DNA from: an uncultured Kineothrix sp.
GTDB lineage: Bacteria > Bacillota > Clostridia > Lachnospirales > Lachnospiraceae
DNA: 16,791 nt
Direction of reading: 5' to 3'
Assembly (NCBI GenBank): GCA_910587275.1
Contig: CAJUMD010000075.1
Location: 1-16,791, forward strand
The translations under genes were made by a program, and so were the position numbers. Shown piece by piece: positions 6,932-13,260 of this stretch. The notes beneath the pieces were generated by a model, which was given only the letters and a program-made list of their open reading frames with translations, had not been told where the DNA came from and did not search any database. Position 1 is the stretch's first letter, and each line of letters starts with the position of its first letter.

Positions 6932-7195
6932 ATGCAGGATTTGGAAAGTACACAATTTTTCAGCGTGGAAACGGAACCGGAAACCGGTGTGGAAGTGGTG
7001 CTGACGACGGTATATGAGGCTTTGACGGAGAAAGGTTATAATCCGGTGAACCAGATAGTGGGCTATATTATGTCCGGCGACCCCACTTACATTACCAGCC
7101 ATAAGAGTGCCAGGAGCCTGATCATGAAAGTGGAGAGGGACGAGCTGGTGGAGGAACTGCTTACCAAGTACATCGCAAATAAACATTGGAAATAA
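6932..7195 (+). CDS. ireB: IreB-family regulatory phosphoprotein (UPF0297)
   Basis: A small cytoplasmic protein of 87 residues, the usual size. It carries the conserved block YEALTEKGYNP, NQIVGYIMSGDPTYITS and ERDELVEELL. In Enterococcus faecalis IreB is phosphorylated on N-terminal threonines by the PASTA kinase IreK and negatively affects cephalosporin resistance. Here Ser6 and Thr7 are the obvious N-terminal candidates, which is inference. AAGGGCG before ATG 6932 is a modest ribosome site. ruvX follows 21 bases after the stop, and the order ireB-ruvX-DUF1292 matches the B. subtilis yrzL-yrrK-yrzB cluster, supporting the identification. No PASTA kinase lies in this window. Confidence 0.93.
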   Translation: MQDLESTQFFSVETEPETGVEVVLTTVYEALTEKGYNPVNQIVGYIMSGDPTYITSHKSARSLIMKVERDELVEELLTKYIANKHWK

Positions 7196-7216
7196 AGGAA
7201 TCGGAAATTAGGAATT

Positions 7217-7669
7217 ATGCGGATTATGGGCTTGGATTTTGGCTCAAGAACGGTGGGAGTGGCAATCAGTGATGAGCTGCTCCTTACCGCGCAGGGCATT
7301 GAAATCATAGAGAGAAAAGAAGAAAATAAGCTGCGCAGGACATTGGCGCGCATCGAGGAGCTTATTGTAGAATACGGAGTGGAGGAGATTGTGCTGGGGC
7401 TGCCAAAGAACATGAATAATTCTTTGGGGGAACGGGCATCTCTTTCTATGGAATTTAGGGAGAAACTGGAGAGAAGGACAGGACTTCCCGTCACGATGTG
7501 GGACGAGAGGCTTACTACCGTTGCGGCGGATAAGGCTATGATGGAAGCAGGAATCAGGCGCGAACACAGGAAGGAACATGTAGACAAAATTGCCGCATGT
7601 TTTATTTTGCAGGGATATTTGGATTACAGGAAAAATAAGGAGAATGCGGGTGGAGAAGATAGTCTTTGA
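7217..7669 (+). CDS. ruvX: RuvX / YqgF-family Holliday junction resolvase-like nuclease
   Basis: A 150-residue RNase H-fold protein of usual length. Members act as putative Holliday junction resolvases and are also implicated in 16S rRNA 5' end maturation. The acidic site can be traced: GLDFGSRTVGVAISD with Asp7, VLGLPKNMN in the middle, DERLTT at 96-101, and HVDKIAA with Asp123. TTAGGAATT provides the ribosome site for ATG 7217. The C-terminus (7650-7669) overlaps the start of the DUF1292 gene, implying translational coupling. Which of the two reported roles dominates here cannot be told from the sequence. Confidence 0.92.
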   Translation: MRIMGLDFGSRTVGVAISDELLLTAQGIEIIERKEENKLRRTLARIEELIVEYGVEEIVLGLPKNMNNSLGERASLSMEFREKLERRTGLPVTMWDERLTTVAADKAMMEAGIRREHRKEHVDKIAACFILQGYLDYRKNKENAGGEDSL

Positions 7670-7913
7670 ATCGGAGAAGGACGGACCGGTGGAATTTTAC
7701 GTACTGGAACAGACGAAAATCGGCGGCGCTTCCTACCTTCTCGTTACGGAGGAAGAAGAAGGGGACAGCGATGCCCTGATTTTAAAGGATGTTTCGATGC
7801 CGGAGGATGCCGAAGCGGTGTATGAAATCGTGGAGGATGAAACGGAACTGGACGCGGTTGCGGCGGTTTTTGAGAATATACTCGGTGATGTTGATTTGAC
7901 AGGGATGGAATAG
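7650..7913 (+). CDS. DUF1292 protein (YrzB-like)
   Basis: An acidic protein of 87 residues from GTG 7650. It matches the DUF1292 pattern EFYVLEQTKIGGASYLLVTEE, then ALILKDVS and a C-terminal acidic helix. Function is unknown; the family sits consistently next to ruvX and ireB in Firmicutes. GTG 7650 (MEKIVFES) was chosen because AAGGAG (7637-7642) lies 7 bases upstream. The in-frame ATG at 7644 touches that ribosome site and is the less likely alternative, adding two residues. It overlaps ruvX by 20 bases and its stop abuts the ATG of the Fur-family gene, so the three are probably one operon with coupled translation. Confidence 0.85.
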   Translation: MEKIVFESEKDGPVEFYVLEQTKIGGASYLLVTEEEEGDSDALILKDVSMPEDAEAVYEIVEDETELDAVAAVFENILGDVDLTGME

Positions 7914-8369
7914 ATGGCAGTGGACAGGGAGCAGTTTAAAAGGTTATTAAAGGAAAAGGGGTTAAAGGTAACGAACCAGCGGCTTATGGTGCTGGAAGCT
8001 CTCGCGGCATGTCCGGACAAACATCTGACTGCGGAAGAAATTTATGAAATGGTAAAGGCGGACTATCCGGAGATAGGACTGGCTACTGTTTATAGAACGA
8101 TACAGTTGCTTTTGGAATTACACTTGATTGACCGCATCAATTTGGATGACGGGTTTGTACGTTATGAGATCGGTAACGTGGGGCTGGGTACGGCAAAACA
8201 CCACCACCACCACCTGATCTGTAAAAGCTGTGGTAAAGTAATTTCCTTCAAGGACGACTTATTGGAGGAATTGGAAGAAAAGATCACGATGACAACCGGA
8301 TTCCATGTGATGGACCATGAGGTGAAACTCTACGGCTGCTGTTCAGAATGTGGAGGAAAAATTGATTGA
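7914..8369 (+). CDS. Fur-family metal-responsive repressor
   Basis: A 151-residue DNA-binding regulator. The winged helix spans about 1-85 (VTNQRLMVLEAL, LATVYRTIQLLLE) and the dimerisation domain follows. The structural zinc site is complete: cysteines 103 and 106 (ICKSCG) and 143 and 146 (CSEC). The metal-sensing site contains His37, Glu85 and a run of five histidines at 96-100. B. subtilis PerR has Asp85 and Asp104; here they align with Glu85 and Ser111, which argues against peroxide sensing and for a Fur-like iron sensor, though Zur cannot be excluded. The ATG directly follows the DUF1292 stop and has only a weak ribosome site (GGGATGGA), suggesting coupled translation. The stop overlaps the RNase J start. 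Confidence 0.9.
   Translation: MAVDREQFKRLLKEKGLKVTNQRLMVLEALAACPDKHLTAEEIYEMVKADYPEIGLATVYRTIQLLLELHLIDRINLDDGFVRYEIGNVGLGTAKHHHHHLICKSCGKVISFKDDLLEELEEKITMTTGFHVMDHEVKLYGCCSECGGKID
8352..8368 (+). promoter_or_regulatory. Ribosome site that fixes the TTG start of RNase J
   Basis: GGAGG (8352-8356) lies 9 bases before TTG 8366 and sits inside the last codons of the fur gene. The fur stop TGA (8367-8369) overlaps the TTG. A later in-frame GTG at 8390 has only a poor AAGG upstream. Confidence 0.6.
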
Positions 8370-10039
8370 AAAAAAAGGAAAATGAGAATGTGTCCAAGTT
8401 GAAGATTATCCCTTTGGGCGGCTTGGAACAGATTGGAATGAACATTACTGCCTTCGAATATGAGGACAGTATTATTGTGGTGGACTGTGGACTGTCTTTT
8501 CCCGACGACGATATGTTGGGGATAGATTTGGTCATACCGGATGTGACTTATTTAAAGGACCGCATTGATAAGGTAAAGGGATTTATGATTACCCACGGGC
8601 ATGAAGACCATATCGGCGCACTGCCTTATGTGCTCAGGGACATTAACGTGCCGATATACGCCACCAAACTGACCATGGGGATTATTGAAAATAAACTGAA
8701 AGAACACAATCTGACGGGAACAACGAAAAGAAAAGTCGTGAAATTCGGACAGTCCATTAATTTGGGGCAGTTCCGTATTGAATTTATCAAAACAAACCAT
8801 AGCATTGTAGATGCCGCTGCACTTGCTATTTATTCGCCTGCGGGCATTGTGGTCCATACGGGCGACTTTAAGGTGGATTATACGCCGGTCTTCGGAGACG
8901 CCATCGATTTGCAGAGGTTTGCGGAAATCGGGAAAAAGGGCGTGCTTGCCCTGATGTGTGACAGCACCAACGCGGAGCGGCCGGGCTTTACGCAGTCCGA
9001 GAAGACGGTAGGTAAGACGTTTGACACGCTTTTTGCGGACCACAGCGATACGCGGATTATCATCGCCACCTTTGCGTCCAATGTGGACAGGGTGCGGCAG
9101 ATTATCAATTCCGCATATAAGTTCGGCAGGAAAGTGGTGGTGGAAGGCAGGAGCATGGTGAATATCATAGAGACTGCCACCAGTCTCGGTTATTTGGAAA
9201 TCCCGGACAAGACGTTGATTGATATCGAACAGTTGAAAAATTACCCCAATGAAAAGACGGTTATCATTACTACCGGAAGCCAGGGGGAGAGCATGGCGGC
9301 ATTGAGCCGTATGGCGGGAAATATCCATAAGAAGATATCCATCGGACCGGGGGATACCGTTATTTTTTCCTCCAATCCCATACCGGGTAACGAGAAAGCG
9401 GTAACGAACGTTATCAACGAACTTTTGGTGAAAGGGGCGGACGTGATTTTCCAGGATGTGCACGTATCGGGACATGCCTGCCAGGAGGAAATCAAGCTGA
9501 TTTACAGTCTGGTGCATCCGAAATATGCAATTCCGGTACACGGCGAATATAAGCACCTGAAAGCCCAGGCGAGGGTTGCCAAGGAATTGGGAATCCCGAA
9601 GGAGAATATTTTTATCCTCAATTCCGGCGATGTGCTGGAACTGGACCACAGGGAAGCGAAAGTGTCGGGGAAAGTTCCGGTAGGAACGGTTCTTGTGGAC
9701 GGTCTCGGCGTGGGAGACGTGGGCAATATCGTGTTGCGTGACAGACAGCATTTGGCAGAGGACGGAATCCTGATTGTCGTTTTGGCATTGGACGGTTACT
9801 CCGACCAGTTGGTATCGGGACCGGATATTGTATCCCGCGGCTTCGTATACGTGAGAGAGTCGGACGAGCTGATGGAGGAAGCGAGACAGGTTGTGGATGA
9901 AGCGGTTCATGGGTGTCTGGACAGGGGCATCAGCGACTGGGGAAAAATCAAGGGGGGCATCAAGGATTCCCTGAGTGATTTTGTATGGAAAAAAACAAAA
10001 CGCAGACCCATGATACTTCCAATCATTATGGAAGTTTAA
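8366..10039 (+). CDS. rnj: Ribonuclease J
   Basis: RNase J is a metallo-beta-lactamase/beta-CASP nuclease with 5' exonuclease and endonuclease activity, central to mRNA decay and rRNA maturation in Firmicutes. The 557 residues match the usual length of about 555. The zinc-binding motif THGHEDHIG gives His77, His79, Asp81 and His82. HTGDFK at 164-169 holds Asp167, and PVHGEYKHL holds the late His392. The beta-CASP insert includes CDSTNAERPG and VSGHACQEE. The C-terminal domain ends at LPIIMEV. Translation seems to begin at TTG 8366, overlapping the fur stop, with GGAGG 9 bases upstream. Only one rnj copy is in view, so J1 versus J2 is not assigned. A YlbF-family gene lies 49 bases downstream. 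Confidence 0.95.
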   Translation: MKKKENENVSKLKIIPLGGLEQIGMNITAFEYEDSIIVVDCGLSFPDDDMLGIDLVIPDVTYLKDRIDKVKGFMITHGHEDHIGALPYVLRDINVPIYATKLTMGIIENKLKEHNLTGTTKRKVVKFGQSINLGQFRIEFIKTNHSIVDAAALAIYSPAGIVVHTGDFKVDYTPVFGDAIDLQRFAEIGKKGVLALMCDSTNAERPGFTQSEKTVGKTFDTLFADHSDTRIIIATFASNVDRVRQIINSAYKFGRKVVVEGRSMVNIIETATSLGYLEIPDKTLIDIEQLKNYPNEKTVIITTGSQGESMAALSRMAGNIHKKISIGPGDTVIFSSNPIPGNEKAVTNVINELLVKGADVIFQDVHVSGHACQEEIKLIYSLVHPKYAIPVHGEYKHLKAQARVAKELGIPKENIFILNSGDVLELDHREAKVSGKVPVGTVLVDGLGVGDVGNIVLRDRQHLAEDGILIVVLALDGYSDQLVSGPDIVSRGFVYVRESDELMEEARQVVDEAVHGCLDRGISDWGKIKGGIKDSLSDFVWKKTKRRPMILPIIMEV

Positions 10040-10088
10040 ATAAAAAAATACCATGGCATAAAAACAAAAGCGGCGGAGGGCATTTTAG

Positions 10089-10418
10089 ATGGACAACCAT
10101 ATGAGAAGCGCTATCATGACTTTTGTGCAGGAGGTAAAGCAATCGGAGGCTTACAGCAATTACAGTCTCCAGCTAAAACGGATGAAGGAACGGCCGGAGC
10201 TTTATGGGAAGGTCAATGAATTCCGGAAAAAGAATTTTGACATACAAAACAGCGAGTCCCCGGAAAACGTGATGGAACGTTTGGAGGATTTGGAGCGGGA
10301 GTATGCATGGCTTAGGGAGGATGCTTTGGTGGAAGATTTCCTGCAGGCGGAACTGGCATTTTGCCGGATGATGCAGGAAGTGGACGTATTGGTTGTCAGG
10401 GAACTGGATTTCCAATAA
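10089..10418 (+). CDS. YlbF-family protein
   Basis: A 109-residue, mostly helical, charged protein with the YlbF/YmcA pattern: an N-terminal helix (SEAYSNYSLQLKRMKE), a middle RKKNFDIQ segment and a C-terminal AELAFCRMMQEV helix. In B. subtilis YlbF, YmcA and YaaT form a complex that affects RNase Y cleavage and, through it, competence, sporulation and biofilm formation. This copy lies directly after RNase J, which suggests but does not prove a role in RNA turnover. GGAGGG about 9 bases before ATG 10089 is a good ribosome site. The next gene begins 37 bases after its stop. Confidence 0.88.
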   Translation: MDNHMRSAIMTFVQEVKQSEAYSNYSLQLKRMKERPELYGKVNEFRKKNFDIQNSESPENVMERLEDLEREYAWLREDALVEDFLQAELAFCRMMQEVDVLVVRELDFQ

Positions 10419-10455
10419 CAGGGAACTGCTTTTACGAAAGGATGATGGTGTTGGG

Positions 10456-10992
10456 ATGAAGGTGAGTCATATCATCGGCTCCGTGCTGGATACCGTATTT
10501 AAAATAGCGCTGCTTGTGCTCATTGTGAGCTACACGTACAAATATGCGTTGGAGGCGTATGATTTCGGCTACCGCGTGTTTGCGGAGGAAGCCGTATCCA
10601 CGCCGGAAACGGCGAAAGTCATAAGCATTTACATTCCCGACGGTGCGACCGCCATGGAAATCGGGGAAGCGCTGGAAGAAAAAGGGCTGATTAAGGATGC
10701 AAGACTGTTTTTCGTACAGGAACTTTTGTCGGGACACCATGGAGAACTGCGGGAAGGAACGTATGAGTTGAGCAGCGCCATGAAACCGGAGGAAATGATT
10801 AAGATTCTGACTGCGAAACCGTCGGAAGACGGGGAAGCGTCAGCGGAAGAAGACGACACAGCCACGCAGGATGACGGAAACGGCAAAGAAAGCGAAAGCG
10901 GCGACGGAGCCGGGGAACCGGAGGCATCCGGTGAAGAAGGGAACGGCGGAGATGCACAGCCGGAAGGCGGGACGGAGGGCGGACAGGAATGA
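10456..10992 (+). CDS. Small membrane protein with an MltG/YceG N-terminal region, no catalytic domain
   Basis: The 178-residue protein has a short cytoplasmic start, one membrane helix (about 13-30) and an external region. Residues 54-118 (VISIYIPDGATAMEIGEALEEKGLIKD, then REGTYELSSAMKPEEMIKIL) match the LysM-like part that precedes the catalytic domain of the endolytic transglycosylase MltG. The catalytic domain is absent, so it cannot cleave glycan strands as MltG does. Residues 122-178 form a low-complexity tail of Glu, Gly, Asp and Ser. ATG 10456 was chosen because the membrane helix begins soon after; upstream in-frame sequence overlaps ylbF, and AAAGGA lies 13 bases away. The stop overlaps the next ATG (ATGA). 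The order mltG-like, O-methyltransferase, U32 matches B. subtilis yrrL-yrrM-yrrN/O. Confidence 0.8.
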   Translation: MKVSHIIGSVLDTVFKIALLVLIVSYTYKYALEAYDFGYRVFAEEAVSTPETAKVISIYIPDGATAMEIGEALEEKGLIKDARLFFVQELLSGHHGELREGTYELSSAMKPEEMIKILTAKPSEDGEASAEEDDTATQDDGNGKESESGDGAGEPEASGEEGNGGDAQPEGGTEGGQE

Positions 10993-11636
10993 TTACGGAC
11001 GAAAGAACCAGTGCGTTTATCAATTCCCTGGACTGCGGCAATACGCAATTCCTGAACGGAATCGAAGACATGTGCCGGAAAACGGACGTTCCGGTTATCC
11101 GTACCCAGGTGCAGGGGTTATTAAAATTCCTGCTTGCCTTACACAGACCGAAAGACATACTGGAAGTGGGGACGGCAATCGGTTTTTCCGCCCTTCTGAT
11201 GAGCGAATACGCGCCGGAAGGATGCCATGTCACCACCATTGAAAAATACGAAAAAAGGATTCCTTTGGCGAAAGAGAACTTTAAGCGTGCCGGTAAGGAA
11301 GATGCCATTACCCTTTTGGAGGGGGATGCGGCGGATATTTTAAAAGAATTGGACGGGTTATACGATTTTATTTTCATGGATGCGGCAAAAGGGCAGTATA
11401 TCCATTTTCTTCCGGATGTACTCCGGCTGCTGCGGACGGGGGGACTGCTGGTGTCGGACAATGTTTTGCAGGACGGCGACATCATGGAGTCCCGTTTTGC
11501 GGTAACAAGGCGTAACCGGACCATCCATGCGAGGATGAGGGAATACCTGTACGGAATCAAGCATCATGAAAAGCTGGAAACGGTAATCTTGCAGGTGGGG
11601 GACGGTGTGGCGCTCAGCGTGAAAAAAGAGGACTGA
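10989..11636 (+). CDS. trmR: Class I SAM O-methyltransferase, probable TrmR
   Basis: A 215-residue methyltransferase of the catechol-O-methyltransferase-like type. The SAM loop EVGTAIG is at residues 59-65, TTIEKYEKR gives the acidic ribose-binding position, and FIFMDAAKGQY carries the metal-binding Asp131; SDNVLQDG follows. In B. subtilis the equivalent gene yrrM (TrmR) methylates 5-hydroxyuridine at tRNA position 34 to 5-methoxyuridine, acting on the product of the U32 proteins TrhP1 and TrhP2. Here a U32 gene lies directly downstream, which makes TrmR the best call. A different small-molecule O-methyltransferase is possible. ATG 10989 overlaps the upstream stop by four bases and uses a CAGGA site. 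Confidence 0.83.
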   Translation: MITDERTSAFINSLDCGNTQFLNGIEDMCRKTDVPVIRTQVQGLLKFLLALHRPKDILEVGTAIGFSALLMSEYAPEGCHVTTIEKYEKRIPLAKENFKRAGKEDAITLLEGDAADILKELDGLYDFIFMDAAKGQYIHFLPDVLRLLRTGGLLVSDNVLQDGDIMESRFAVTRRNRTIHARMREYLYGIKHHEKLETVILQVGDGVALSVKKED

Positions 11637-11656
11637 CATATGAAGGAGGGAGCGGC

Positions 11657-12880
11657 ATGGGGAGACCTGAACTGCTGGTTCCGGCAGGGAGCCTGGAAGT
11701 ATTGAAAACGGCGGTAACGTTTGGTGCGGATGCCGTGTATATCGGCGGCGAGGCATTTGGGCTGCGGGCAAAGGCGAAGAATTTTGACCGCGGGGACATG
11801 GCGGAGGGAATCCGGTTTGCCCATGCCCACGGGGTAAAAGTGCACGTGACGGCGAACATACTGGCGCATAACGGCGATTTGGAAGGCGCGGCGGAATACT
11901 TTAAGGAGCTGAAAGAACTGCAGCCGGACGCGCTGATTATTGCGGATCCGGGCATGTTTTTGATGGCACGGGAAATCTGCCCGGAAATCGATATCCATGT
12001 TTCTACCCAGGCGAACAATACCAATTACGAAACCTTCCGGTTCTGGCACCGTCAGGGGGCGAAACGGGTCGTGTCCGCCAGGGAACTTTCCTTGGGTGAA
12101 ATCCGGGAAATCCGCAGGCATGTTCCGGCAGAGCTGGAAATTGAGAGCTTTGTCCATGGCGCCATGTGCATTTCCTATTCGGGGAGGTGTCTGTTAAGCA
12201 GTTATTTTACGGGGCGGGATGCCAACCATGGAGCATGTACCCATCCGTGCCGCTGGAAATATGCCGTGGTGGAGGAGACAAGACCGGGAGAATACCTTCC
12301 TGTTTATGAAAACGAGCGGGGAACCTTTATCTTCAATTCCAAGGATTTATGCATGATAGAGCATATACCGGAGATGGTGGAAGCGGGGATTGACAGCTTC
12401 AAGATCGAGGGCAGGATGAAGGCGGCGCTTTATGTGGCAACCGTGGCGCGGACTTACCGCAGGGCAATTGACGATTACCTTACGTCGGAGGAAAAATACC
12501 AATCGAACATGGACTGGTACCGGGCGGAGATTGGCAAGTGTACGTACCGCCAGTTTACCACGGGGTTTTATTTCGGGAAGCCGGATGAAAATACACAGAT
12601 TTATGAATCCAGTACTTATAGGAACGAATCCGTTTACCTTGGAACCGTTGGCGCAGTGGATGAAAGGGGACGTGCAAAAATCGAACAGCGGAATAAATTC
12701 TGCGTGGGAGACTCCATAGAAATCATGAAACCGGACGGAACCGACGTGAAAACCAAGGTACTGTCCCTGACTACGGAAGAAGGGGAATCCGTGGAATCGG
12801 CGCCCCATCCGAAGCAGGTTTTGTACGTGGAAATGACGGGACAGGCGGCAGCGGGCGATATCTTAAGGATGGATGCCTGA
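11657..12880 (+). CDS. trhP: U32-family protein, probable tRNA U34 hydroxylation protein TrhP
   Basis: A 407-residue protein with a TIM-barrel-like start (ELLVPAGSLEVLKTAVTFGADAVY) and the U32 signature ESFVHGAMCISYSGRCLLSS. The family was first named collagenase-like peptidase, but TrhP members install 5-hydroxyuridine at tRNA position 34. Cysteines 171, 178, 194 and 198 (GAMC, GRC, GACTHPC) are well placed to bind an Fe-S cluster, consistent with the family. A C-terminal beta-rich domain (about 330-407) completes the protein. AAGGAGGG sits about 9 bases before ATG 11657. It follows the O-methyltransferase by 20 bases, and the pair should make ho5U then mo5U. The second U32 gene found in B. 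subtilis is not in this window. Confidence 0.9.
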   Translation: MGRPELLVPAGSLEVLKTAVTFGADAVYIGGEAFGLRAKAKNFDRGDMAEGIRFAHAHGVKVHVTANILAHNGDLEGAAEYFKELKELQPDALIIADPGMFLMAREICPEIDIHVSTQANNTNYETFRFWHRQGAKRVVSARELSLGEIREIRRHVPAELEIESFVHGAMCISYSGRCLLSSYFTGRDANHGACTHPCRWKYAVVEETRPGEYLPVYENERGTFIFNSKDLCMIEHIPEMVEAGIDSFKIEGRMKAALYVATVARTYRRAIDDYLTSEEKYQSNMDWYRAEIGKCTYRQFTTGFYFGKPDENTQIYESSTYRNESVYLGTVGAVDERGRAKIEQRNKFCVGDSIEIMKPDGTDVKTKVLSLTTEEGESVESAPHPKQVLYVEMTGQAAAGDILRMDA

Positions 12881-12977
12881 ACGGCTGCGTCCGTTGTACA
12901 ATGTGAACAGGGGACGGGCGGAAAGGAAGGTATTTTTCGCGATAAGTGATGAAAATGATGAAATTGGCAAATGGGGC

Positions 12978-13006
12978 TTGCAATTTGGCGTAGAATGGAG
13001 TATGTT
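12978..13006 (+). promoter_or_regulatory. Possible promoter of glnN
   Basis: TTGCAA (12978-12983) and TATGTT (13001-13006) are 17 bases apart, each matching 4 of 6 consensus positions. A start near 13012 would place the hairpins at 13018-13085 at the beginning of the transcript and give a leader of about 250 bases. It shares the TTGCAA -35 box with the promoter at 2044. Confidence 0.4.
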
Positions 13007-13044
13007 ATAGGAAACAGAGGGAAACCTCCGTATAAGGAAATTAT

Positions 13045-13058
13045 GAACAAAGGTGTTC
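13045..13058 (+). promoter_or_regulatory. Candidate antiterminator hairpin in the glnN leader
   Basis: GAAC (13045-13048) pairs with GTTC (13055-13058) around the six-base loop AAAGGT. The loop has A in position 1 and G in position 4, as in RNA targets of ANTAR antiterminators. Its 3' arm is also the 5' arm of the terminator at 13055-13085, so both cannot form at once. A convincing first hairpin of the ANTAR pair was not found; GAGG-GAAA-CCTC at 13017-13028 is a hairpin but with a tetraloop. Confidence 0.45.
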
Positions 13059-13085
13059 CAAGAGTTTTTTTGGAGCGCTTTTTTT
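13055..13085 (+). terminator. Intrinsic terminator within the glnN leader (attenuator)
   Basis: GTTCCAA (13055-13061) pairs with TTGGAGC (13070-13076), with one wobble, followed by GC and seven T (13079-13085). It lies 175 bases before glnN and downstream of the candidate promoter, so it would stop transcription before the gene unless the overlapping upstream hairpin forms. It could alternatively end read-through from the U32 gene. Confidence 0.6.
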
Positions 13086-13086
13086 A

Positions 13087-13209
13087 TGCGCAGCCCCGTG
13101 TAAAGGAATATGTTGCGCACGGGTCGCGTGGCGAGTAGGGAAGGTGCCTTTCCTACCCGATTGCATACGGGCATCCCAAGGAAGGTGCCGGCGAAGCTGG
13201 CGGGTGCCC
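13087..13209 (+). ncRNA. Structured remainder of the glnN leader
   Basis: Between the terminator and glnN three further foldings are visible. CCCGTG (13095-13100) pairs with CACGGG (13118-13123). GTAGGGAAGG (13135-13144) pairs with CCTTTCCTAC (13147-13156). GGGCATCC (13169-13176) pairs with GGGTGCCC (13202-13209) and encloses GCCGGC-GAA-GCTGGC (13187-13201). The palindrome TGCGCA occurs at 13087 and again at 13114. Together with 12881-13086 this fills the 380-base stretch before glnN; no gene was seen. No known riboswitch was recognised. Confidence 0.35.
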
Positions 13210-13260
13210 GGCGCGTATCTGCGGTATGAAAAAAATGAGAGGATGAAAGGAAGAAGGAGG

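Noticed and set aside
8552..10054. Minus-strand frame of 500 codons opposite RNase J
   Set aside because: Antisense shadow of a highly conserved gene; no ribosome site or recognised domain, with a His/Arg/Gln-rich composition typical of reverse-strand reading.
12965..12983. Sigma-54-like promoter (TGGC ... TTGC) upstream of glnN
   Set aside because: The GG and GC elements are 12 bases apart instead of the required 10, and no enhancer-binding regulator gene is present. The overlapping sigma-A-type boxes fit better.
13144..13260. N-terminal extension of glutamine synthetase from 13144
   Set aside because: The in-frame extension lies inside strong RNA hairpins, has no ribosome site, and does not resemble type III enzymes. 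Homologues begin near FNVEEIF.
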